Positions 22,780 to 35,384 are shown, numbered from the stretch's first letter. The stretch: 64,000 bases of DNA from Dactylis glomerata (GCA_007115705.1 QXEO01001137.1:926485-990484), one strand, 5' to 3'. Notes: generated by a model not told the origin, from the sequence alone. Translations and numbers: made by a program.

Positions 22780-23983
22780 TAGATCTATGCGTAGATGTGT
22801 TTCACGAGTAGAACGCAACATGCTTGTTGTGGGTGTTGATGTTTTCTGCTGCAAACCTCTATGTTGTGTATTTCTTATGGCGTGGCATAGTGAGATCAAA
22901 GCGGTCCAGACCAACTTTACGCGACCTCATTTGCGAGACCAGCTCCGCACTTGACGTGTGGCTTGTTCCACACATGCGGCTGGTGGATGTCAGTTTCTCT
23001 CACTATAGTAGTCATGAGATTTACAACGGATGTTAGCAACCATAATATCACCGTTGTGGCTTTACGTAGGTAAGAATCATTCTTAACTAGTTACTCCCAT
23101 AAGCCACGTAAAACATGCAACAACAAAGTCGAGACGTCTAACTTGTTTTTGCAGGGAGTGTTTTGTGATATGGTATGGCCACAAGATGTGATGTGATATA
23201 TGTGATGATCATGTTTTATAATATTTCACGACTTGCATGTCGATGAGTTCACAACCGGCAGGAGCCATATGGTTGTCTTTATAATTGTGTATGACCTGCG
23301 TGTCAACTTCTTATACGCCATGTAATAGCTTCACTTTATCGCTAAGTAGTTAGCAATAGTTGTAGTTGCTATTCGTGGTGGAGGCAATCATGGTGGAGTG
23401 ATGGAGATCATGCCGGCGCGCATAAGATGGAGATCATTGCGCGGAGATTGGCTATACCATGTCACATAAAATTATATGAATGTGATGTTTATCTTTTATG
23501 TATCTTATTTTGCTTTGATCGTGACGGTAGCATTTTAAGATGATTCCTCACTTAAAGATCAAGATAAAATTATGTTCTCCCCATGTATGCACCGTTGCGA
23601 AAGTTCATCGTTTTGAAGCATCTTGTGATGATCGGGTGCTATAAACTCTACATTCACATACAACGGGTGCAAGCCAGTTTTGCACACGCGGAGATGCTTG
23701 GGTTTGACTTGACGAGCCTAGCATGTATAGACATGGCCTCAGAACACATGAACCGAAAGGTTAAACATGAGTCATATGAATGATATAATCGACACTTTGT
23801 TGTCCACCATTGAAACCACATCTCTTCTCGTGAAGATCAGATTAGGTGTGGTGAATTTGGATCGTGTTCACTAAACAACTTGAGGGATGTTGAATTTAGT
23901 GGGAGTTCATCTAGTAATTTGATTAAGTTGAACTAGTTATCATGAACATAGTCTAAATTGTACTTGCAAATGTTGTAGATCAA
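22780..23983 (+). other. Untranslated leader of the Angela-like element
   Basis: About 1.2 kb between primer-binding site and gag start holds no supported gene. A long leader is normal for this group and would contain packaging signals, which I cannot delimit. Confidence 0.7.
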
Positions 23984-26900
23984 ATGGCTAAGTCCAACTT
24001 CAACTTCAACATGTTTGCTGAGAAAGAAAAGCTTAAGAACAATGGGTCTAACTTCACCAACTGGTTCTGCAATCTGAGAATCATTCTCGCTGGCGGACAA
24101 AAAGCCTATGTACTTGAGGAAGCGCTGGGTGACACCCCTGCTGCAACAGCGAAAACTGAAGAACTTGCTGACTTCAATTCTCGCAGAGATGATTATGATG
24201 CGATTATGAGTACCATGCTGTTTTCTATGGAACCGGAGCTTCAAAATCGTTTTGAGAAGTACCGTGGGCCTTATGAGATTCTTGAGGAACTGAAAACCAT
24301 GTTTCAGACTCAAGCCCGTTCTGAGAGATATGAGATCTCTGAGAAGTTCTTTAACTGCAAGATGGAGAAAAGGAGTTCCGTTAGTGAGCATGCCATTAAG
24401 ATGTCGGGCTACACTCAACGCCTTGAGCAACTGGACTGCAAGATTCCAGAAGAGCTCAAGATTGACAGAGTTCTGCAATCACTCCCTCCTAGCTACAAAG
24501 GTTTTGTAGTTACTCACAATCAAATTGGTTCCACTGATACGATCACTGAGCTCTTCTCAAAGCTGAAAGCTGCGGAGGTGGATATCAAGAAAGATAATCA
24601 TGTGTTGATGGTCAACAAGACCACTAGCTTCAAGAAAGCTAAGGGTGCAAAGGGATCCTTCAAGAAAGGCAGCGGCAAGCGCGTTGCCCCTGCTGAGAAG
24701 AAGCTCAAGTACGGACCTAAGCCAGAAACTGAGTGCTTCTACTGCAAGGACAAGGGTCACTGAAAGCGCAACTGTCCGAAGTACTTAGCGGACAAGAAGG
24801 CTGGCACCATCAAAGGTATATTTGATATACATGTTATTGATGTCTACCTTACTAGCGCTCGTTGTAGTGCCTGGGTATATGATACTGGTTCAGTTGCTAA
24901 TATTTGTAACTCGAAATAGGAGCTACGGAATAGACGGCGGCTAGCAAGGGATGAGGTGATGATGCGCGTCGGTAATGGATCAAAAGTTGACGTGATAGCC
25001 GTCGGCACGCTCTCCTTAGTTTTACCTTCGGGATTAGTTTTAAACCTTAATAAGTATTATTATGTGCCTGCGTTGAGCACGAACATTATATCTAGATCAT
25101 GTTTATTGCAAGATGGTTATTCATTTGAATCTAAGAATAATGGTTGCTCTATTTATATGAATAACATCTTTTATGGTCATGCACCTATCGTGAATGGTTT
25201 ATTTCTTCTGAATCTCGAAAGCAATGAAACACGCATCCATAACATTGAGGCTAAAAGATGCAAAGTAGATAGTGATAATCTAACTTATTTGTGGCACTGC
25301 CGTCTAGGTCATATTGGTATAAAATGCATGAAGAAACTCCATTCTGATGGACTTTTGGAGTCTCTTGATTTTGAATCGTTTGACACGTGCGAGCCGTGCC
25401 TCATGGGCAAGATGACCAAAACCCCGTTCTCCGGTATAATGGAGCGAGCAACAGACTTATTGGAAATCATACATACCGATGTGTGCAGACCAATGAGTAT
25501 TTCGACGCGCGGTGGATATCGCTATTTTCTCACTTTTACTGATGACTTAAGTAGATATGGGTATGTCTATTTAATGAAACATAAATCTGAAACGTTTGAA
25601 AAGTTTAAAGAATTTCAGAACGAAGTGGAAAACCATCGTAACAGGAAAATTAAATTTCTGCGATCCGATCGTGGAGGTGAATATTTGAGTTATGATTTTC
25701 TCATGCATCTTAAAGCAAGCGGAATCGTTTCACAACTCACGCCACCTGGAACACCACAGCGCAATGGTGTGTCTGAACGCCGGAATCGAACTCTATTAGA
25801 TATGATGCGATCGATGATGTCACTTACAAATTTGCCGTTATCATTTTGGGGTTATGCATTAGAAACCGCTGCATTCACTTTAAATAGGGCACCATCTAAA
25901 TCCGTTGAGATGACACCGTATGAATTATTATTTGGTGCTAAACCTAAGTTGTCGTTTCTTAAAGTTTGGGGATGTGAAGCTTATGTCAAGAGGTTGATGC
26001 CGGACAAGCTCGAACCCAAAGCGGAGAAATGCGTCTTCATAGGATACCCTAAGGAAACAATTGGGTATACCTTCTACCACAGATCCGAAGGCAAAGTCTT
26101 TGTTGCTAAGAACGAATCCTTTCTTGAGAAGGAGTTTCTCTCGAAAGAAGTGAGTGGGAGGAAGGTAGATCTAGACGAGGTTATTGAACCTTCTCTCGAA
26201 TTGGAGAGTAGCGCAACACCCGAAGTTGTTCCGGTGCCGACTGCACCAACATGAGAGAAAGCTAATGATGAGGATCATGAAACTTCCAACGATGCTACTA
26301 CTGAACTTTGCAGGTCAACAAGGTCGCATGTCACTCCTGAGTGGTACGGCAACCCTGTCTTAACCATCATATTGTTAGACAACAATGAACCTGCGAACTA
26401 TGAGGAAGCGATGATGAGCCCAGACTCTGGGAAATGGCTAGAGGCCATGAAATCCGAATTGGGATCCATGAGCGAAAACCAAGTATGGACTTTGGTGGAC
26501 CCTCCTAGCGACCCCTCCTAGCGACCGTAAGGCCGTTGAGTGCAAATGGATTTTCAAGAAGAAAACAGACGCAGATGATAATGTTACCGTCTACAAGGCT
26601 CGGCTTGTCACAAAAGGTTTTCGGCAAGTTCAAGGTGTTGACAACGACGAGACTTTCTCTCCCGTAGCAATGTTTAAGTCCATTCGGATTTTATTAGCAA
26701 TTGCTGCATTTCATGATTATGAAATTTGGCAGATGGATGTCAAGACTGCGTTCCTCAATGGCAACATTGATGAAGAGTTGTATATGATGCAGCCCAAAGG
26801 TTTTGTCGATCCTAAGGATGCTAATAAGGTGTGCAAACTTCAGCGTTCCATTTATGGGCTGAAGCAAGCATCCCGGAGTTGGAACCTTTGTTTTGATCAA

Positions 26901-27980
26901 GTGATCAAGAGTTTTGGATTTGTTCCAAATTGCTACGAAGCTTGTGTCTACAAGAAAGTGAGTGGGAGCTCGGTAACATTTTTAGTACTGTATGTGGATG
27001 ACATATTGATTATTGGAAATGACATCGGTATGCTTAACGATGTGAAGAGTTATTTGAATAAATGTTTTTCAATGAAAGACCTAGGAGAAGCTGCTTATAT
27101 ATTAGGCATCAAAATCTATAGAGATAGAGAAAGACGCCTAATAGGTTTAAGCCAAAGTACATACCTGGACAAAGTTCTGAAAAGGTTCAGAATGGATAAA
27201 GCAAAGAAAGGTTCATTGCCCATGTTGTCAGGAAAGATATTGAGCAAGGCCCAGTGTCCAACTACGACAAAAGATAGAGAAACTATGAGCAAAGTGCCAT
27301 ATGCCTCGGCCATAGGTTCTATCATGTATGCCATGTTGTGTACTAGACCGGATGTGTCCAATGCTCTTAGTTTGACGAGCAGATACCAAAGTGATCCAGG
27401 AGTGGAACACTGGACAGCCGTAAAGAACATCCTAAAGTATTTAAATAGGACTAAAGAATTGTTCTTGGTCTATGGAGGTGATGAGCAGATCGTCGTAAAA
27501 GGTTACGTCGATGCTAGCTTCGACACCGACCCAGATGATTCTAAATCTCAGACAGGATATGTTTATGTTTTGAATGGTGGAGCTGTGAGCTGGAGAAGCT
27601 GCAAGCAAAGCGTGATCGCAGGATCTACAACCAAAGTGGAATACATGGCTGCTTCGGAAGCGTCAAGTGAAGGAGTTTTGATCAGGAACTTCATCACTGA
27701 GCTTGGTGTGGTTCCAAGTGCCTTGGACGCACTGGAGATATTGTGCGACAACACTGGCGCCATAGCACTGGCTAAGGAACCAAGATATCATCCAAAGACC
27801 AAGCACATCAACCACCGTTTCCATATAATTCGAGATTATATAGCAGATAGAGATCTGATGATTAGCAAAATACATACGGCTCTGAATGTCGCAGATCCGT
27901 TGACTAAACCTCTTCCACGAGCAAAACATGATCAACACCTTAATGCCATGGGTGTTAGATTCTTATCAGATGTAAACTAG
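23984..27980 (+). pseudogene. Angela-like gag-pol polyprotein, three stops and a 13-bp duplication frameshift
   Basis: The gag starts at ATG 23,984 (MAKSNFNFNMFAEKEKLKNN). The zinc knuckle CFYCKDKGH-x-KRNC is cut at 24,761 by TGA where Trp is usual. The protease motif D-T-G-S lies at 24,881-24,892 and TAG follows at 24,917. Integrase has HCRLGH, IHTDVCRP, RSDRGGEY and NGVSERRNR (intact D, D, E). TGA stands at 26,252. At 26,501-26,526 the 13-base word CCTCCTAGCGACC is tandemly repeated, shifting the frame. After it the reverse transcriptase (QMDVKTAFLNG, YVDD) and RNase H continue in the new frame to 27,980. RNase H has STTKVEYMA, Lys where Glu/Ala-Glu is usual. Single pieces 24,956-26,254 and 26,670-27,980 are open. 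Confidence 0.93.
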
Positions 27981-28008
27981 ATTATTGACTCTAGTGCAAG
28001 TGGGAGAC

Positions 28009-29780
28009 TGTTGGAATTATGCCCTAGAGGCAATAATAATGATGTTATTATTATAATTCTTGTTCATGATAATCTTTATATTCCATGCTAGAATTGTATT
28101 AAGCGGAAACTTTAATACTTGTGTGGTTTATGAACAACACCGTGTCCCTAGTACGCCTCTATGGACTAGCTCATTGATTAATGATGGTTAAGGTTTCCTA
28201 ACCATAGACATGAGTTGTCAATTAATAATGAGATCATGTCATTAGGAGAATGATGTGATGGACAGACCCAAATAAAGCGCAGCAATTAGATCGTGTCATT
28301 ATGTTTATCTTTGCGAAGCTTTTTCCTATGTCAAGTATTGTATTCCTTAGACCATGAGATAATGCAACTCCCTAGTGCCGGAAGAGAGCTTTGAGGTCAT
28401 CAAACGTCATCCTATGAAAGGGTGATCATAAAGGTATCTCTCAGGTGACCGGAAAGGACTTGTTGGGTTGCATGTATCGAGATGGAATTTGTCCCTCCCG
28501 AGTCAGAGAGATATACTTCAGGCCCACTCGGTAATCGATATCAACACCGCTTGCAAGCACGTAGTTAAAGAGTTAATCACAAAGTGATATCGGATTACGG
28601 AACGAGTAAAGTACTTGCTGTGAACGAGATTGAACTAGGTATGCCGATACCGACGATCGAATCTCGGGCGAGTAAAATATCGCGAGACAAAGGGAATACA
28701 AATACGGGATTACTTGAATCCTGACATCGTGGTTCATCCGATATGATCATCGTTGAGTGCATGTGAGTCAATATGGATTTCCAGATCCCGCTATTGATTA
28801 TTGATGGAGATCATGTCCGCGCATTCTCGAACCCGTAGGGTCACACACTTAACGCAAATCAACGCTAGGGTAGTCTCAGGGATATATGTGAAATTGTTTT
28901 GGAAAGTTTCGGAATTGTTCCGGGTGGAAAATATTATTATTTATTAATTGTATGAATTAATAAATATTAACAATATTTAGTTAACAGAAATAAATAAAGA
29001 AAAAAAGGAAAGGAAAAAAAAGGAAGAGCAGCGGCCGGGCGCTAGCTCGCCCGCATCGATCATCGATCGAGTGTGGCGGCCAGGCGCCCCTGGCTTCGCT
29101 CGCTCGGTTTCCTGGGGAGGCCGGCTGGGCCTTGGACAAATGGGTCGGGCGTGGCAGAAAGGCCTTTGGCCGGTTTGGCAGCATGACGCACCTGCGCAGG
29201 ACACGCATGATCGATCGAGATCGATCGTTGCTGGCGGCGCTGAGGTTGCGTGGCCTACACGCAAACTCGCACGGTGTCACTTTAACCTAGCCCCTAAAGC
29301 AAGTTTGGCCGGCTATAAAAGGACCCCTGCGGCCGGCGGCTCTAGAGACCTAATTTGCGCAGAGCCGCTGCACGGTTTCTGAAGCCTCCTTTCTCCGTTC
29401 TTCTTCCACCACGCAAACAGGCGAAGCCCTGTCGGCGCATACTCTCCACCATAGACACCACGCTGTCGTGCTGTCGATCCCATCTACCACTCCACCATAT
29501 CTCGCTGGACCGGGAAGGCGGAGTCGTTGGTGCGCTGTACGTGTCCATCTCTCGGAGGCGTCGCCACTTGCGGCGTTGGACCGGATCGGATCGTAGGGAC
29601 AATACGGCTAGTACGACTACATCATCCACGTTCTGTTGAACGTTTCCGCTGTGCGATTCCTTCAAGGGTATGAAGATCTCATCTATCTCTCTCGTTGATT
29701 ATATCTCCTAGATTGGATCTTGGCTTTCTTGTTCACATCTGTAGGAATTTTTTTGATGTACTATGCTGCGAAACCCTTCA
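28009..29780 (+). repeat. 3' LTR of the Angela-like element
   Basis: Begins TGTTGGAATTATGCC after the polypurine tract CAAGTGGGAGAC (27,997-28,008) and ends CCCTTCA. Length 1772 bp. It is followed by the TTCAC duplication and the exonuclease 3' piece. Confidence 0.95.
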
Positions 29781-29785
29781 TTCAC

Positions 29786-30239
29786 CAGCCCTCACGAGGA
29801 TAGGCAGCATGTCGCCATCCTTCAACCCTCGGTGGCATCCGAGGTTTTGATCTTCCAGATATGTTGGGCCAATCGCGTGCCGCAGCTGCTCAAGGAATTC
29901 TTGAAGGACACCACCATCAAATTTTGCGGTGCAGCTATCGCCAATGATGTGCGAATGATGAGTTCATACAGAATTGAAATTCCGTCTGCGTGCGATCTCC
30001 AAAAGATTATCCCGAACCCCACCAATAAACCAATTCCGAGTCTCTATGATCTGGCCAATGCTACTATTGGGACAAGTCTTGAGAAGAAGAGGATCAAGAA
30101 GGACAAGAAGATGGACAAGAAGAAGGAAGAAGAAGATGAACTAATATTTGGTTGGGCCAATGTTCCACTGAGCTTTGAGCAAGTGTTGTATGCCGCTCTA
30201 GACGCTTGCCTAGGCTTTGAGATTGCTAGGAGCTACTAG
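29786..30239 (+). CDS. Exonuclease gene, 3' coding piece (motifs II and III)
   Basis: The open frame continues from the TTCAC duplication and encodes 150 residues to TAG at 30,237-30,239. It holds the core strands (HVAILQPSV, EVLIFQICWA), motif II (FCGAAIANDV), SLYDLANATIG, a Lys-rich insert and motif III (YAALDACLGFEIARSY). Motif I is missing here, being encoded upstream of the Copia element, so this piece alone should be catalytically dead. An LTR promoter lies upstream and could transcribe it. Confidence 0.8.
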
Positions 30240-30901
30240 AAGCTACAAGGCTACAATAGTCATGTTGATCGTCTCAACATTTATTAGGTGGATAATAGAT
30301 GTGGTTGTGTGAGTCTTCGAGATTTCTTGTGTCTCCTATTGTTATTCTATTGGATGAGTATAATAATGTTTGAAAAAATGTACTCCCTTTGTTTCGGTTA
30401 ACAAGTCTATTAATTTTCAAATTTTGGATTTTTCAAGTTTTTTGGCCATTTTTGAATATTTTAATTATTAAAAATTAATAATTAAATTATGCATAAAAAT
30501 TATTTGGAATTCATTCATTCTTATTATTACTTAATCATTGTTGCTAATTTTGTGAATTTATTTGGAATTTAAAAAAGTAATATTATATGTTCCCAAAGTG
30601 TATAGGTTAATAGAATTGGTAGCATACCATTATCAAGAAGTCGTAAGCGCAGTCTTCGAAGCTACTATAGAAGGAATGGAGAAGTTAAGCGTGCTAAGGG
30701 TGGAGCAGTGTGAAGATGGGTTACCGACCAGAAAGTGAGGACCACAAGTATGTAATTTGATATGAGAATAGAGTGAGAGCCATAAGTATGTAATTTGACA
30801 TGAGAATAGAGGTGATTAGATATTAGAGAAATAAAGAAAATAGAGAAATTCCGAAAACAGAGAAATTCCGAAAAAGCAAATACAATTTTTTTTCTGAACG
30901 G
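30240..30901 (+). other. 3' flank of the exonuclease gene in the CACTG element, AT-rich
   Basis: A possible 3' UTR with AATAAT-type words near 30,360 is followed by a very AT-rich tract (30,400-30,600). ACTCCCTTTGTTTCGGTTAA at about 30,383 resembles one end of a Stowaway MITE, but no partner end is seen. A 5S rRNA-like segment follows (separate entry), then repeated AGAGAAATTCCGAAAA words. Confidence 0.5.
30680..30741 (+). repeat. 5S rRNA-like segment inside the CACTG element
   Basis: GAAGTTAAGCGTGCT is the same as the box A region of plant 5S rRNA. After a spacing close to that of the gene comes GATGGGTTACC, close to the box C word GATGGGTGACC. The 5' third and the 3' end of 5S rRNA are not recognisable, so this is a derivative and not an rRNA gene. 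It could be a remnant of an internal Pol III promoter. Confidence 0.6.
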
Positions 30902-30906
30902 ACCTT

Positions 30907-32391
30907 TGCTTGGTGTGGTGGTGATAATGTAAATCACCGTCCAGTTGGGAACCCCAAGAGAAAGGTATGATGAGCACAGCAGCAAGTTTTTCTCTTAGTA
31001 AGAAACCAAGGTTTATCAGTCCAAGAAAAAGCCAAACTCCAGAAGGTGATGCCCGCTAGCTTCGAGTGGAAAGCAATAGTAGTATGCAAGAAAGTAAACA
31101 GTGTGAGTAAAGTAAACAGGTGATAGCAATATAAAAGAAATTGGACCGGGGTCCACAGTTCACTAGTGGTGTCTCTCCATAAGATAAATAACAACATGCT
31201 GGGTAAACAAATTACAGTTGGGCAATTGATAGAATAAAGATAACGTGCATATGACAAGAGGATCACTATGAGATTTACTCTGGACATTACAACAAGATAC
31301 ATAGACCGCCATCTAACTGCATCTATGACTAATAATCCACTCGCGGGGAATCATCTGAGGACCCCTTGAGTATTAAGTTGCGAACAACAGATAATTGCAT
31401 TAAGCAAAGTGTGTAATGTAAACAAAGTATATGCCCTTGGACATAAGAATGCTGTTTTCTCCCTAGTGGCAACATCACATCTACAACCTTAGAGGTTTCT
31501 GTCACTCCCCCAGATTAAATAGAGGCATGAACCCAACTATCGAGCATAAATACCCCCTCTTGGAGTCACTAGTATCTATTTGGCCAAGATAGCTACTAAC
31601 AACAGAGAGCATGCAAGATCATAAACAACATAGAGATAACATAAGATAATATTCAGCACATCAACTCAATCATAACACCAATATTCATCGGATCCCAACA
31701 AACACAACATGTAGAATTACATAAAGGTAGTCTCGATCATGTAGGGCAGCTCACAAGATCTAAACATGAAGCACATGGTGGAGAATACAACCAACTAGCT
31801 ACTGCTATGGACCCATAGTCCAAGGTAGACTACTCACTCATCGTGCCGGAGGCAAGCATGGTGATGAAGAAGACCTCTGGTGGCGATTCCCCTCTTCGGC
31901 AGGGTGCCGGGAAGAGCTTCTGGACCCTCCCAATCTCGGGTCGACGATGGCGGCGGATCGCGATGTGTTTCTGGAAAAATGATTAGGTCTTTAGGTTTTT
32001 CCCGTCGGGGGGTCTTTATAGGCGAAGGGGCAGCATCAGAAGTGGACCAGGTGGGGCTCACCACAGGGCGGCGTGGCCAGGCCCTGGGCCGCGCCCCCTG
32101 GTGGTGAGGCCGCCCTGTGGCTCCTCTCCGTCTCCTCTTCGGTCCTCTGGAAGCTTCGTTAAATATCTGGACGTTTGACTTTTGTTTCATCCAATTCCGA
32201 GAATATTTCCTGTGTAACTTTTCTGAAACACCAAAATAGCAGAAAATAGGGAACTGGCACTATGGCATCTTGTTAATAGGTTAGTTCTGGAAAATACATA
32301 AAAACGCCACGAAGTGTAACGAAACACTAAGCAAATGGTGTAAAAACAAGCTTGGAGCATCAAAAATTATAGATACGTTTGAGACGTATCA
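30907..32391 (-). repeat. 3' LTR of the minus-strand Gypsy-like element, internally deleted
   Basis: 1485 bp against 1642 bp for its partner. The missing ~157 bp correspond to 36,492-36,650 and the joint lies in GCTAGCTTCGAGTGG at about 31,046-31,060, with short TCG microhomology at the break. Ends match the partner LTR. Confidence 0.88.
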
Positions 32392-35384
32392 AGCATCCCC
32401 AAGCTTAACTCCTGCTCGTCCTCGAGTAGGTAAGTGATAATAAAAGAATAATTTTTGAGGTGACATGCACCTATACAATCTTGATCATCTATGTAAGCAT
32501 TGTGTGCTGTGATCAAAAGAACATAAAACATGGGCATGAAAGATATAACATGAAGAAACTTAGCCACCATGTTATAACATGAAGAAGAACACAAATGAAA
32601 GATCATGAAAATGAAACAATGAAAGTAAAACGTGTGTTCAAATCATATGGAAAAACATAACAAATGGTTTTCAGCTTGTCCTTCATGGAATAGCAAAACA
32701 TAAATGCATAGGACACCTTTAAGTTTAAGAGGGCGACTAGATACAAATAATTTAAGAACAAGTGAAACCAAAATCATGAATCAATCAATGATAACTATGG
32801 GACAATGCACATTATAGTAAGAATGACAACTATGCTCTCTTAGACGGTGCATAAAGATAGAAGGTGGAGACTCAACATAAAAGTAAAAGAAAGGCCCTTC
32901 GTAGAGGGAAGCAGTGATTGCAAGTTTTATAAACCTTCAAAAATTATTACTTACTAGCTTTGAGCTCTCATTGCCCCCATCATAAGAATCTTGAATGGTT
33001 AGAGTTAATGCGAGTACAATTATGAAGCATATGCTTGACAAATTATAAGTTGAAAACCTCGTGTCCCGTGAAGTACGAATACCCAAACCTCATGCTACTC
33101 GACTTAGAGTCCCAAGCAGGCTCTTGTCATTGTAAATATATGTGTATCATCGAGAACCGCCAACGGGGTACCTCCTGCCCGATGACATGGAACAAGCCCA
33201 CATCAAAATGACAAGACAAACAGACAATGAACACCTCAATATCTCTTTTATTTACCATTGGTATGGCTTTTTATTTTGAGATGCGTCGTCGAATGTCCAC
33301 TATGGGCATGCTGTAAATTTCCACCATGAATTATGCATGGCTTAGATTAGCGGCCCAGGTGTTTCCCTAACATATATAAAAACTCCATGATCCCGCAAGA
33401 TTTCCAACTTATTTCACATCGCGAGTATCCATAAATAAAAGATCACGATATGAACTCAAATGAAAGATAGTGCAATGTTGAAAGCTTGCCCCATAACGGC
33501 ATGGCTGGGCTAATTTCCAACTTACAACTTGCAAGCATAACAACTCAACATAAGAGACCCACAATGTCAAAATTTTAAAGCGAGAAAAGTAAAGTGTGCC
33601 ATCAGGTTCGTAAGAGCTTTACTGACCAATTTTCGCATAACACCAAAAAGAGTTTAATTTGAAGGATAGATAACAGCAAGTCAAATGTACTTTGGAATAG
33701 CAAATTGCTAATAGGTATGTATGGTGGACACATTGGAATAACTTGGTTTTTAGGAGTTGGATGCACGAGTAGAGTTCATACTCAATACAAAATTAGGGCT
33801 AGCAAAAGACTGGGAGCGACCAACTACGAGAGCAATAACGGCCATAATCATGCAAAGCGACAAAGCGACATTAAAAGAAGCATAAGATGGCATCAAAAGT
33901 CAAAAACTAAATGATCATAGAGGCCTATGGCGACTTTGTATGAGTCTAACATGTGTGAGCATGCGCCAAGTCAACCCAAATAAAGCATCAAGGAGAAAAC
34001 CAAATTAATGCTTCCAAATAATTAAAACAACACATGATTTTTCAAAGGCTCATTAAGCAATCTCAGTCATTTGAGACAAGTCATGCTACAGCAAAACCAC
34101 TAAGCATACTATCAAAAAGACATCAAGCACGATATGCAAAAGCCTAGGCCACAATCTACACAAGCTCCTTTTGTACCACTTTTTGCATGAAACTTTTTCT
34201 CTTTTCCAACACCATTCGAACCTTTTTAAAACAACTATTTTGATGAACACCAACATGGATCAGAGGTCAAAATACACCTTGATGCAAAGATATAACAAAA
34301 TCTGAACACAAATCAAGACGAAAATCGAAAGCTAAACGCAGTAGCAGAAAAAAAGAACACTCGTTGAACGATAAGAGTGAAAAATGGAATGTTCTTGGCA
34401 AATAAAAAGCAAGGCAACTTCTCCAAAAGGAATTTGTTGGGGTCCAACCATTTATTGCAGCAAACAAAACTAAACAAAACTGAAAACTAAAACAACTGAC
34501 GCTCCAAGAAAAACGCATAATGCATGAAGCAATAAAAATATAGTGTGTTGAAAGGTGACCTGATTTTTGCCGATGAAAAAGGGGTGCCTCGGGGGCATCC
34601 CCAAGCTTTGATGCTTGTACCTCTTGGATATTTCTTGGGGTGCATGGGCATTCCCAAGGTTGAGCTTTTGTCCATTCTTCAACCCATCTCATCATTCTCC
34701 AATCCCTACACTTGAAAACTTCCTTCATACAAAACTCAACACAATTCTATTAGCAACATTAGTGTAAGCATAGCAATGAATCAACCCTTTTTGCTTCAGG
34801 TTTCAACTCAAAACCACCACATATAAAGCATATACTACTGTAGCAACTTCCCCAAAAGTTCCGTCATCAAAAGAACTCAAAAAGAAAGCGATCGAGAGGC
34901 AAACACAAATAATGGTAGAAATCTGTCAAAACAGAAGAGCTGACAAAGGTCGAATTTTTAGAGGGTTTTATGTTACTCAAATCAAAAAGTGTTAAACTAA
35001 TAAAAGTTTGGATATAACCTGGGGAATATGCACAAGAAATCGCAGGTCCAAAAGATATTCTGATAATTTTCACGAATTTTTACGGTGGAGCACCGAAATC
35101 TGTTTCAGGACAGCAACATCCCCAAATCTTACCTCACTCAAATTAGAGGCTTCTCTTGGCACAACAACGAAATAAAAATGATAATGAGTGGTTATTACAG
35201 TAGTAATAACTTCCAAGACTCAAATAAAAGAAAAAGAACTGAAAGTAAAACATTAGGTTATCTCCCAAGAGTGCTTTTCTTTAACGCCTTTGAGCTAGGC
35301 GCAGAAAGTGCGAATCAAGTAATATCAAGTGAAGCACTAGGATCAACGGGCGCCTTACGTCTTCCTTTCTTACCCTTCTTAACT
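32392..35384 (-). other. Non-coding internal 3' region of the minus-strand Gypsy-like element
   Basis: About 3 kb with no supported gene, alignable by eye with 56,620-59,550 of the array (shared blocks such as GTGTCCCGTGAA, GCGCCAAGTCAACCC, CATTTATTGCAGCAAAC). It may hold packaging signals or remnants of a lost pol; neither can be shown. Confidence 0.75.

Larger units (their letters stand above)
20996..29780 (+). mobile_element. Angela/BARE/WIS-like Copia LTR retrotransposon, complete but mutated
   Basis: Two LTRs of 1771 and 1772 bp start TGTTGGAATTAT(A/G)CCCTAGAGGC and end AACCCTTCA, flanked by TTCAC at 20,991-20,995 and 29,781-29,785. The LTR start, LTR length, ~8.8-kb total length and polyprotein fit the Triticeae Angela/BARE-1/WIS group. 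The LTRs differ at tens of positions, so the insertion is not recent. The coding region has three stops and one frameshift, so it is not autonomous. Confidence 0.95.
11501..30239 (+). pseudogene. DEDDy 3'-5' exonuclease (Werner-exonuclease-like) gene, split by two LTR retrotransposons
   Basis: Three pieces, 11,501-11,658, 20,978-20,995 and 29,786-30,239, join in frame when the two nested elements and one copy of each target duplication are left out. That gives 630 nt, or 209 codons plus stop, with no other lesion. Motif I (LDCEF: Asp55, Glu57) is produced only at the joint of pieces 1-3. Motif II is AIANDV (Asp113) and motif III is YAALD (Tyr194, Asp198), the DEDDy signature of DnaQ-fold exonucleases. 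A Lys-rich insert of about 20 residues (EKKRIKKDKKMDKKKEEED) lies before motif III. The known family role is 3'-5' removal of nucleotides. The gene is the only cargo of the CACTG element. As it stands it is disrupted by about 18 kb of insertions; the insertions could only be tolerated if spliced, for which I see no evidence. Confidence 0.82.

Noticed and set aside
30383..30600. Complete Stowaway MITE
   Set aside because: Only one CTCCCT-like end is visible; no inverted partner or second TA could be found.
30680..30741. Functional 5S rRNA gene
   Set aside because: Only the box A and box C regions are recognisable; the 5' third and the 3' end are missing or too diverged.
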